From contig JAQVQN010000144.1 in NCBI GenBank assembly GCA_028701555.1, positions 1-6,565 of the forward strand: a stretch of DNA of 6,565 nt. Direction: 5' to 3'. Position numbers and translations under genes: made by a program. The notes beneath the pieces are model-generated. The model saw only the letters and a program-made list of their open reading frames with translations, made no database searches and was not told the DNA's origin. Origin of the DNA: Kiritimatiellia bacterium (GTDB taxonomy: Bacteria; Verrucomicrobiota; Kiritimatiellia; RFP12; UBA1067). Of the stretch, positions 1 through 6,222 are shown piece after piece (position 1 is the first letter of the stretch; each line of letters starts with the position of its first letter).

Positions 1-1
1 C

Positions 2-724
2 GGGACGTTGGTGCAGGAAACGCGGCGCTGGGATCCTGATTCATGCGAGACGCAGTCGATGCGCAGCAAGGAGAACGCGCACGACTACCGTTATTTTCCG
101 GAGCCGGATTTGGTGCCGGTGGAGCTTTCGGAAGAGCTGGTCGATGCGTGGCGTACGCAGTTGCCCGAGGCGCCGGTTGCGCGGCGCGAGCGGATGATTG
201 CGGAGTACGGCATACCGGCATATGACGCCGGTGTGCTGGCGGATGCCAAAGAGAACGCCGATTTCTTCGAAACTGCGGCGCGGACTTGCAGGTCTGGATT
301 GGGCAAGACCGTGTCGAACTGGTTCATGACGGAGGTCATGCGGCTATTGTCCGACAGCGGATTGTCAGTAGACGAGTGCGCGCTGAAGCCTGCGGCGCTG
401 GCGGAGCTGGTTTGTCTGGTGGACGAAGGTGTGATTAACGGGCCAACAGCCAAGGAGTTGTTGCCGGAGCTTTTCCGCAACGGCAGTATGCCAGCGGCCT
501 TGGTCAAGGAGCGTGGTTTGGGGCAGGTTAGCGACAGCGCGGCGCTAGAGGCTCTGGTCGCGCAGGCTTGCGCCGAGAACCAGAGGTCGGTTGAGGACTA
601 TCTGGCTGGAAAAAAGGCCGCTGCTGGCTTTTTGGTTGGGCAGGTAATGAAGTTGAGCAAGGGCAAAGCTGACCCTAAGCTGGTTGGTAAACTGGTGGCG
701 CAAAGGTTGGCAAAGCCTGATTGA
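2..724 (+). CDS. gatB: Aspartyl/glutamyl-tRNA(Asn/Gln) amidotransferase subunit B, C-terminal half (5' truncated by window edge)
   Basis: GatB is the tRNA-binding and kinase/transamidase subunit of the cytoplasmic GatCAB complex. The complex converts misacylated Glu-tRNA(Gln) and/or Asp-tRNA(Asn) to the amidated form, using ammonia supplied by GatA. The visible part is about 240 residues against a usual length near 480, so the N-terminal half lies outside the window; the reading frame is open from base 2. The first residues carry the conserved GatB stretch QETRRWDP, then SMRSKE, then HDYRYFPEPDL (about residues 5-37). A helical linker follows, and a YqeY-like tail domain (about residues 90-240) ends in the typical KGKADPKLVGKLV. 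The stop is TGA at 722-724. The early TTG and GTG codons near base 8 are internal codons, not starts. It is the first gene of the block seen here, 30 bases ahead of the pilus ATPase. The assignment is firm. Presence of GatCAB implies the organism lacks a dedicated GlnRS and/or AsnRS, which is a family-level inference. Confidence 0.96.
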   Translation, partial: GTLVQETRRWDPDSCETQSMRSKENAHDYRYFPEPDLVPVELSEELVDAWRTQLPEAPVARRERMIAEYGIPAYDAGVLADAKENADFFETAARTCRSGLGKTVSNWFMTEVMRLLSDSGLSVDECALKPAALAELVCLVDEGVINGPTAKELLPELFRNGSMPAALVKERGLGQVSDSAALEALVAQACAENQRSVEDYLAGKKAAAGFLVGQVMKLSKGKADPKLVGKLVAQRLAKPD

Positions 725-742
725 GCCACAGGATAGTTTTTT

Positions 743-748
743 AGGAGG
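743..748 (+). promoter_or_regulatory. Ribosome binding site deciding the GTG start of the pilB-like gene
   Basis: A perfect AGGAGG lies six bases before the GTG at 755. No in-frame ATG lies nearby upstream, so this site supports the GTG start. The 30-base gap (725-754) that contains it shows no hairpin plus T-tract terminator; the TTTTTT run at 737-742 has no stem in front of it. Confidence 0.85.
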
Positions 749-754
749 CAGGCT

Positions 755-2449
755 GTGACATCAAATGATGATTATGTGTTAGAACTTTTGCAAGAGCAGG
801 GGTATGTGGCGTCTGAGCAGATCGAGGCAGTTATGAACTCGATTAAGCAGGAAGGCGAGACGACGCTGGACATACTGGTGCAGACCGGAGTGGTCAGCGA
901 GGATGACGTGTTGGCGATGATCGCCGCGCAATTCGGCATGGAATATGTGCATGTAAATGCCGACGCAATCGATCCGGCGGTTGTGGATGTCGTGCCGTCG
1001 GATGTTGCGCGCAAATACGGAGTGGTGCCGGTATGCGCCAACGACGATACTGTGACGGTGGCGCTGAGCGACCCGATGGGATACGACACCGTCGACAGTC
1101 TGCGGTACGTGTTGAAGGTGAACGTTGAGGCTGTGATAGCGCCGACGGCTGAAGTCAGGGCCGCGCTGGACAAATTATATCCGGAAGAGTTTGAGAACAT
1201 ATACGGGGCAATGTCGGATGACGAGATCGACGTGTCCGAGAAAGAGAAGGGTCTCGGAAATTCCGACGCCAAGGATTCGGACGCGCCGGTGATCCGTCTG
1301 GTCAGCATGATCATCACCGAGGCATGCAAGCTTGGAGCTTCGGACATTCATTTGGAGCCGATGGAGAGGCATTTCCGGGTACGGTACAGGATCGACGGGG
1401 TGTTGCGTCAGATGGACAATCCGCCCAAGCGTTTACAGGCTGCGATTCTCAGTCGCGTCAAGATCATGTCAAACATGAAAATATCCGAGAAGCGCACACC
1501 GCAGGACGGGCGCATCCAGGTGAAGGTGCAGGGCAAGGATCTGGATTTCCGTGTCTCTTCAGTTCCTACCAATCATGGCGAGAGCATCGTGATGCGTATT
1601 TTGGACAAGTCCAATCTGGCGTTCGGTTTGCCGCAACTGGGTTTTCTGTCTGATGACCAGAACAAATTCGAACGTTTGATCAGTCTGCCGGACGGGGTGT
1701 TGCTGGTGACGGGGCCGACCGGTTCCGGCAAGACCACAACGCTGTATGCCTGTTTGGGCCAGATCAATCTGCCGGATCGTAAAATCATCACGGTTGAAGA
1801 TCCGGTCGAGTACCAGATGTCGGGCATCAACCAGGTGCAGGTGAATAAGGATGTCGGACTGGATTTTTCCGCAGCGTTGCGTTCGATTCTGCGTCAGGCG
1901 CCCAACATTGTGATGATTGGTGAAATTCGTGACCATGAGACCGCCGATATTGCGATGGAGGCGGCTCTGACCGGTCACCTTGTTTTCAGCACACTGCATA
2001 CCAATGACGCGCCCAGCGCGGTGACGCGTCTGTTGGACATCGGCGTCAAGCCGTTCTTGGTGGCTTCGGCGTTGCGGGCGGCCATGGCGCAACGGCTGGT
2101 ACGTAACATTTGCGATAAGTGCCGGGCCGATTACACGCCTAGCGAACGCGAGCTGAAGATGCTGGGAAGTTTTTCGAAAGGCGCGACTGTTTCCAAAATG
2201 TTTAAAGGGAAAGGCTGTGCCACCTGTAGCCAGTCCGGTTACAAAGGGCGCAAAGGCATCTTTGAAATTTTTCAGATTGACGACACTATCCAGCGGTTGA
2301 TATTCGACCATTCCCCCGCGACGGTGTTGCGCGCTAGGGCTCGCGAGATGGGCATGCGGACTTTGCGTGAGGATGGACTGCTGAAGGTCGCGTCCGGTAT
2401 GACTACGTTAGAAGAGGTTCTAAGGGCAACAATGGGAGATGCAGACTGA
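755..2449 (+). CDS. pilB: Type IV pilus assembly (extension) ATPase, PilB/GspE family
   Basis: A cytoplasmic hexameric ATPase that, in this family, drives pilin polymerisation at the inner membrane through PilC and PilM-type partners. At 564 residues it is full length for PilB. The N-terminal T2SSE_N/MshEN-like region (about 1-145) has two helical repeats, then an acidic linker (about 152-178), the PAS-like N2 domain (about 178-300), and the RecA-like motor. Visible motifs are Walker A GPTGSGKT (320-327), Asp box TVEDPVE (346-352), Walker B region with catalytic Glu in GEIRD (389-393), and His box TGHLVFSTLHT (406-416). A zinc site is formed by Cys453, Cys456, Cys488 and Cys491. The segment before Walker B reads RQAPN (380-384) instead of the common RQDPD. 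The MshEN repeats lack the RLG residues used for c-di-GMP binding. The gene starts with GTG behind AGGAGG and its TGA overlaps the pilT ATG. Because a second PilB-like gene is close by, a role as a type II secretion GspE cannot be excluded; the adjoining pilT favours the pilus role. Confidence 0.87.
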   Translation: MTSNDDYVLELLQEQGYVASEQIEAVMNSIKQEGETTLDILVQTGVVSEDDVLAMIAAQFGMEYVHVNADAIDPAVVDVVPSDVARKYGVVPVCANDDTVTVALSDPMGYDTVDSLRYVLKVNVEAVIAPTAEVRAALDKLYPEEFENIYGAMSDDEIDVSEKEKGLGNSDAKDSDAPVIRLVSMIITEACKLGASDIHLEPMERHFRVRYRIDGVLRQMDNPPKRLQAAILSRVKIMSNMKISEKRTPQDGRIQVKVQGKDLDFRVSSVPTNHGESIVMRILDKSNLAFGLPQLGFLSDDQNKFERLISLPDGVLLVTGPTGSGKTTTLYACLGQINLPDRKIITVEDPVEYQMSGINQVQVNKDVGLDFSAALRSILRQAPNIVMIGEIRDHETADIAMEAALTGHLVFSTLHTNDAPSAVTRLLDIGVKPFLVASALRAAMAQRLVRNICDKCRADYTPSERELKMLGSFSKGATVSKMFKGKGCATCSQSGYKGRKGIFEIFQIDDTIQRLIFDHSPATVLRARAREMGMRTLREDGLLKVASGMTTLEEVLRATMGDAD

Positions 2450-2451
2450 TG
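2447..2451 (+). promoter_or_regulatory. TGATG stop-start overlap between pilB and pilT
   Basis: The pilB stop TGA (2447-2449) and the pilT ATG (2449-2451) share one base, the usual arrangement for translational coupling by reinitiation. A GGGAG at 2434-2438, ten bases upstream, is a modest ribosome binding site inside pilB. In-frame ATG codons at 2461 and 2467 (residues 5 and 7) are possible alternative starts but have no better site in front of them. Confidence 0.7.
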
Positions 2452-3534
2452 AGCGCAGAAATGAACATGACAGACTTGTTGCAGGCCACGGTTGACGAAG
2501 GTTCGTCAGACCTGCATATACGTGTCGGAGTGCCGCCGATGCTCCGCATAAACGGCGCCTTGACGCCACTGGATAGCCCGATCTTAACGCCGGCTGACAC
2601 AGAGGCATTAGCCGTCTCTATCACTGCCGAAGACAAACTGCACGAGATTGAGCAGTGCGGGGGGGCGGATTTTGCGCTGCCGTTCGGTGACCTGGCGCGT
2701 TTCCGTGTCAGCGTGTTTAAGGAACGTGGCAATTACGGCATCGTGTTGCGCCAGATTCCCAATAAACTGCTGACCTTGGAACAGATCGGCTTGCCTGAGC
2801 AGGTCAAGGAGTTGCTTTTCCGTCCGCGCGGGCTGATTTTGGTGACCGGGCCGACCGGATCGGGTAAGACAACCACGCTGGCGACCATGATCGACATCAT
2901 CAACAAAGAACGTGATGTCCACATCATAACGGTTGAAGACCCTATTGAGTATTACCATCCGCACAAGAAATCGGTTGTGACGCAGCGTGAGATCGGGCAT
3001 GACGTGCCGACTTTCGCCGAGGCTATCAGGCGCGCCTTGCGACAGGATCCGGATGTGATACTTGTCGGTGAAATGCGTGATCTGGAGACTATGCAGGCGG
3101 CCATCACGGCGGCGGAGACCGGCCATTTGGTGTTTGCCACATTGCATACCACCGGCGCGGCTGCCACGGTGGACCGCATTGTTGACGCCTTCCCGACCGA
3201 CCAGCAGGAGCAGGTGCGCACCCAGTTGTCGGTGGGGCTGGTAGCGGTGATATCGCAATTGCTGCTTTCGCGTGTCGACAAGCACGGTCGTGTGGCGGCT
3301 TTCGAGATCATGATCTCGACCCCTTCCATCCGTTCGCGCATACGCGACAACAAGACGTTCCAGATCAGTTCTGATATTCAGACCGGAGCCAAGTACGGCA
3401 TGATCTCGCTGGATTCGCATCTGATGGATCTGTATCTGAACGGGTTGATTTCCTATGACGATCTGGTTACGAAGTCACAGGATCCTGACACTTTGGTTCA
3501 GAAGCTCAAGGAAGAACTTCGCTCAAAGAGGTAA
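2449..3534 (+). CDS. pilT: Type IV pilus retraction ATPase PilT
   Basis: The hexameric cytoplasmic ATPase that depolymerises type IV pili and so powers twitching motility and DNA uptake. At 361 residues it has the usual PilT length, and it lacks both the long N-terminal MshEN region and the four-cysteine zinc insert of PilB. The short PAS-like domain (about 1-110, with SSDLHIRVGVPPMLRING near 19-36) leads into the RecA domain. Motifs are Walker A GPTGSGKT (134-141), Asp box TVEDPIE (161-167), Walker B region RQDPDVILVGEMRD (198-211) and His box TGHLVFATLHT (224-234). The C-terminal helix SIRSRIRD (293-300) sits where PilT has its retraction signature AIRNLIRE and is a recognisable variant of it; RVAAFEIM just before it (281-288) is typical PilT. 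It is translationally coupled to the upstream pilB and followed after three bases by another PilB-like gene. All catalytic motifs are intact. PilT fits better than PilU, since the signature helix is retained and the next gene is not a second PilT. Confidence 0.94.
   Translation: MSAEMNMTDLLQATVDEGSSDLHIRVGVPPMLRINGALTPLDSPILTPADTEALAVSITAEDKLHEIEQCGGADFALPFGDLARFRVSVFKERGNYGIVLRQIPNKLLTLEQIGLPEQVKELLFRPRGLILVTGPTGSGKTTTLATMIDIINKERDVHIITVEDPIEYYHPHKKSVVTQREIGHDVPTFAEAIRRALRQDPDVILVGEMRDLETMQAAITAAETGHLVFATLHTTGAAATVDRIVDAFPTDQQEQVRTQLSVGLVAVISQLLLSRVDKHGRVAAFEIMISTPSIRSRIRDNKTFQISSDIQTGAKYGMISLDSHLMDLYLNGLISYDDLVTKSQDPDTLVQKLKEELRSKR
3525..3531 (+). promoter_or_regulatory. Ribosome binding site for the second PilB-like gene, inside the end of pilT
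   Basis: AAAGAGG overlaps the last pilT codons and stands six bases before the ATG at 3538. It supports that start and shows that translation of the second extension ATPase is set within the pilT message. Confidence 0.75.
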
Positions 3535-3537
3535 ATT

Positions 3538-5256
3538 ATGGCAGAGACATTAGCGCCGATAACACCGTCTTACGATCCACTTATAGATTTGGTGGTCAGT
3601 AACGGCATTATTGACCAGCAACAGGCGGACGAGTTGCGCGATGAACATAAGAACACCGGTCAACCGATGCGCAAGCTGCTGGTCGACAACGGCTATCTCA
3701 GCGAGGAAGACCTGCTGGGCATGATGGCGGCATATCAGGGGTGTGACGTGGTCGATCTGAGTGTGATGTCGCTGGACACGGATGTGATCCAGAGCATACC
3801 GGCCAGCGTGGCGCGCATGTACAATGTGCTGCCGGTGTATGCCACGGCTGGCACCATCACGCTGGCCACGTGTGACCTGATAGACCCGCATGTGATGGAT
3901 GAACTGATGTTTGTTCTGACACGTGATGTTCAGTTTGTGATGGCGCGTGAGAAAGCAGTTAAAGAACGCGTTGTGGAGTATTACGGTGACGACAGCGCGA
4001 CCGTCTCTGACATGCTGAACAGCCTGGAGTCGGATCTGGCGCTGGACACGTCGCTGAATGTCGATGACGCGGATGACAAGAGTCTTGAGTCTGCTGCGGC
4101 TGCAGCGCCGGTGATACGCTTTGTGAACCTTGTGCTGTATCAGGCTGTGACAGACCGGGCCTCAGACATTCATTTCGAGCCGTTCGAGACGGATTTCAAG
4201 ATACGCTATCGTGTGGACGGTGCTTTGTACGAGATGTCGCCGCCGCCGCGGCGGTTGGCCTTGCCGATCATTTCGCGTATCAAGGTCATGTCAGGTTTGA
4301 ACATCGCGGAGCGCCGTGTGCCGCAAGACGGGCGCATCGCTTTGACGGTGGCCGGGCACTCGGTGGATCTGCGTGTCTCATGCTTGCCCACGGCTCACGG
4401 CGAGAGCGTGGTGTTGCGTGTTTTGGACCGCAGTGTGGTGTCCTTGGATCTGGAGAGTGTCGGTCTGCCGGAAGATATCTACGAAGTTTTGACAATGGAT
4501 ATCGAGAAGCCCAACGGCATCATCATTGTGACCGGGCCGACCGGTTCCGGCAAGACCACGACGCTGTATTCGTGTTTGCGGATGATCAACACGATCGACT
4601 CGAAGTTGTTGACGGCCGAGGAGCCGGTCGAATACGACATGGACGGGATTGTACAGGTTCAGATCAATCCCAGCTCCGGCAACACCTTCCCGAAAGTTCT
4701 GCGCGCGTTCCTGCGTCAAGATCCCGACATTATGATGATCGGAGAGATTCGCGACCTTGAGACGGCGGAAATAGCGGTGCAGGCGTCGCTGACCGGTCAT
4801 CTTGTTTTCAGCACGCTGCACACGAATGATGCCGCAGGCGCTGTTACGCGACTGGTAGACATGAATGTGGCACCTTATCTGATAGCTTCAACACTGGAGG
4901 CTGTGCTAGGGCAGCGTCTGGTGCGCACGATTTGCCTTAACTGCAAAGAACCCTACATGCCGGATGACGAAACTCTGGTCCGTATGGAATTGAAGCGCAC
5001 TGATGTCGGCGACCGTTCGTTTTACTACGGTCGCGGCTGTTCAAAGTGCAATGGCACCGGTTACAAAGGGCGCAAAGGCGTGTTCGAGTATCTGCGTGTG
5101 ACTGATCCGATCCGCGATCTGATCAACGAGCGCCGTCCGACCCTGTTCATACGCGAGCGGGCGCGCGAGTTGGGCATGCGCACATTACGCGAGGATGCCG
5201 TCAGGAACGTGTTGGACGGTTACACCACGGTTGACGAGGTGTTGAGGTACACGTAG
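3538..5256 (+). CDS. Second PilB/GspE-family secretion or pilus ATPase
   Basis: A full-length (572 residue) paralogue of the PilB-like protein encoded two genes upstream, expected to be a hexameric cytoplasmic motor for a type IV pilus or type II secretion pseudopilus. Domains in order: MshEN/T2SSE_N-like region (about 12-150), an acidic linker ending in an alanine run (about 151-190), N2 domain (about 190-315), and RecA motor. Motifs are Walker A GPTGSGKT (333-340), Walker B region RQDPDIMMIGEIRD (393-406) and His box TGHLVFSTLHT (419-429), plus zinc cysteines 466, 469, 501 and 504. The Asp box reads TAEEPVE (359-365), with Glu where most relatives have Asp (TxEDPxE). The RLG residues for c-di-GMP are missing from both N-terminal repeats. 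The start three bases after pilT, with its binding site inside pilT, points to co-expression. No pilC, pilin or gsp gene is in view, so which machine it serves cannot be told. Family assignment is very firm; PilB versus GspE is open. Confidence 0.9.
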   Translation: MAETLAPITPSYDPLIDLVVSNGIIDQQQADELRDEHKNTGQPMRKLLVDNGYLSEEDLLGMMAAYQGCDVVDLSVMSLDTDVIQSIPASVARMYNVLPVYATAGTITLATCDLIDPHVMDELMFVLTRDVQFVMAREKAVKERVVEYYGDDSATVSDMLNSLESDLALDTSLNVDDADDKSLESAAAAAPVIRFVNLVLYQAVTDRASDIHFEPFETDFKIRYRVDGALYEMSPPPRRLALPIISRIKVMSGLNIAERRVPQDGRIALTVAGHSVDLRVSCLPTAHGESVVLRVLDRSVVSLDLESVGLPEDIYEVLTMDIEKPNGIIIVTGPTGSGKTTTLYSCLRMINTIDSKLLTAEEPVEYDMDGIVQVQINPSSGNTFPKVLRAFLRQDPDIMMIGEIRDLETAEIAVQASLTGHLVFSTLHTNDAAGAVTRLVDMNVAPYLIASTLEAVLGQRLVRTICLNCKEPYMPDDETLVRMELKRTDVGDRSFYYGRGCSKCNGTGYKGRKGVFEYLRVTDPIRDLINERRPTLFIRERARELGMRTLREDAVRNVLDGYTTVDEVLRYT

Positions 5257-5259
5257 GGG

Positions 5260-5279
5260 TAGTGCGTTCATTAGTGCGT
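5260..5279 (+). repeat. Short direct repeat in the gap before trxB
   Basis: The 8-base unit TAGTGCGT occurs twice, at 5260-5267 and 5272-5279, with a 12-base period. It fills most of the 40-base gap between the second PilB-like gene and trxB. It could be an operator-like pair of half sites or simply chance. I see no good -10/-35 pair and no terminator hairpin with a T-tract in this gap. Confidence 0.4.
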
Positions 5280-5285
5280 AAGAGC

Positions 5286-5291
5286 GGGGAG
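5286..5291 (+). promoter_or_regulatory. Ribosome binding site of trxB
   Basis: GGGGAG stands five bases before the ATG at 5297. It fixes the start so that the FAD-binding GSGPAG motif begins at residue 8, as usual in this family. Confidence 0.75.
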
Positions 5292-5296
5292 TAATT

Positions 5297-6214
5297 ATGG
5301 AAAATGTGGTTATTATCGGCAGCGGTCCGGCGGGGTACACCGCCGCCATTTACGCGGCGCGCGCGAATCTCGAGCCTGTGCTGGTGAGCGGCATGCAGCC
5401 GGGAGGCCAACTGACACAGACGACGGATGTCGAGAACTATCCCGGGTTCGAGAATCCGGTTGACGGAACTCTATTGGTCGAGACCATGCGCAAACAGGCC
5501 GAGCGTCTGGGTGTGCGGGTGTTGATGGACGAGGTTACAAGCTGCGAATTGTCCGGTGATGCGAAAAAGCTCAAGACCGAGATTAACGGCGAGCTGGAGG
5601 CCCGTGTGGTTATTGTTGCCACAGGTGCAAGTGCGCGTTACTTAGGCCTAGAGTCGGAGAAGCTTTTAATGGGCAAAGGTGTTTCGGCCTGTGCCACCTG
5701 TGACGGGTCATTCTTTAAAGGCCAGCGTGTGGCGGTGGTCGGTGGCGGCGACACTGCCATGGAAGACGCCCTGTATTTGTCGCGCATGGCTGAACGGGTG
5801 ACCGTGATCCACCGGCGCGACCAGTTCAGGGCTTCTAAGATAATGGCAGACCGGGTTTTGGGCTCTGACAAGATTGACGTTGTGTGGGACTCGGTGGTCG
5901 AAGAAATTCTAGGTGCCGAGACTGGAGCGGTAACCGGCCTGCGTCTTAAGAATGTCAAGAGTGGCGAGGTATCAGAGCTTGAGTTGCAGGGTGTTTTCGT
6001 GGCCATTGGCCATGTGCCTAACACATCTTTTCTGTCGGGGCAGTTGGAACTTGACGCAGAGGGCTACATTGTCGCTGACCGTACACGCACTTCAGTACCG
6101 GGGGTTTTCGCTGCCGGAGATGTGCAGGATAGGTCTTACAAGCAGGCTGTGACTGCGGCTGGTTCCGGCTGCATGGCGGCACTCGAGGCCGAGCGCTTCA
6201 TCGATTCCAATTAA
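5297..6214 (+). CDS. trxB: Thioredoxin-disulfide reductase (NADPH, FAD)
   Basis: The cytoplasmic homodimeric flavoenzyme that passes electrons from NADPH through FAD and a redox disulfide to thioredoxin. At 305 residues it matches the low-molecular-weight bacterial type (about 305-320). The FAD-binding GSGPAG is at 8-13, followed by the typical PGGQLTQTTDVENYPGF. The redox-active CATC is at Cys132 and Cys135 with the adjacent Asp136. The NADPH-binding GGGDTA is at 149-154, with the 2'-phosphate-binding HRRDQFRAS at 172-180 (His172, Arg173, Arg174, Arg178). The second FAD motif, VFAAGDV, is at 270-276. The conserved NADPH-site residues argue against the NADPH-lacking relatives such as ferredoxin-dependent or ferredoxin-NADP reductases. 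It lies 40 bases after the PilB-like gene and 8 bases before the ABC exporter. Its redox role has no evident link to the pilus motors, so shared transcription is more likely than shared function. Confidence 0.96.
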   Translation: MENVVIIGSGPAGYTAAIYAARANLEPVLVSGMQPGGQLTQTTDVENYPGFENPVDGTLLVETMRKQAERLGVRVLMDEVTSCELSGDAKKLKTEINGELEARVVIVATGASARYLGLESEKLLMGKGVSACATCDGSFFKGQRVAVVGGGDTAMEDALYLSRMAERVTVIHRRDQFRASKIMADRVLGSDKIDVVWDSVVEEILGAETGAVTGLRLKNVKSGEVSELELQGVFVAIGHVPNTSFLSGQLELDAEGYIVADRTRTSVPGVFAAGDVQDRSYKQAVTAAGSGCMAALEAERFIDSN

Positions 6215-6222
6215 AGAAAAAA

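Noticed and set aside
8..724. Treating the TTG at base 8 as the start of a complete 238-residue gene
   Set aside because: The GatB homology begins in the middle of the family's length and the frame is open to the window edge, so the gene is truncated, not short.
707..737. Possible promoter before pilB: TTGGCA at 707-712 and GATAGT at 732-737
   Set aside because: The spacer is 19 bases and the -10 matches only four of six positions. This is too weak to annotate, although an internal pilB promoter near here would not be surprising.
737..742. TTTTTT run after gatB as an intrinsic terminator
   Set aside because: No GC-rich stem-loop precedes it, and the pilB ribosome binding site follows directly.
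1324..1653. Same-strand overlapping frames inside pilB, pilT and trxB (for example 1324-1653, 3062-3244, 4380-4760 and 5952-6152)
   Set aside because: All sit in another frame of intact genes with strong motif support and have no homology that I can recognise.
1559..2311. Long antisense open frame (250 codons) opposite the pilB motor domain
   Set aside because: It lies wholly within a well-supported gene. Similar antisense frames occur opposite the same conserved motifs in pilT and the second pilB, so it is a by-product of codon composition; no ribosome binding site or recognisable domain.
2608..3420. Long antisense open frame (270 codons) opposite pilT
   Set aside because: A shadow of the conserved pilT coding sequence, with composition rich in Arg, His and Gln and no known fold.
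5231..5259. TTGACG near the end of the second PilB-like gene as a -35 box for trxB
   Set aside because: No acceptable -10 sequence at 16-18 bases; the TTGACG encodes the conserved C-terminal VDE of the protein.
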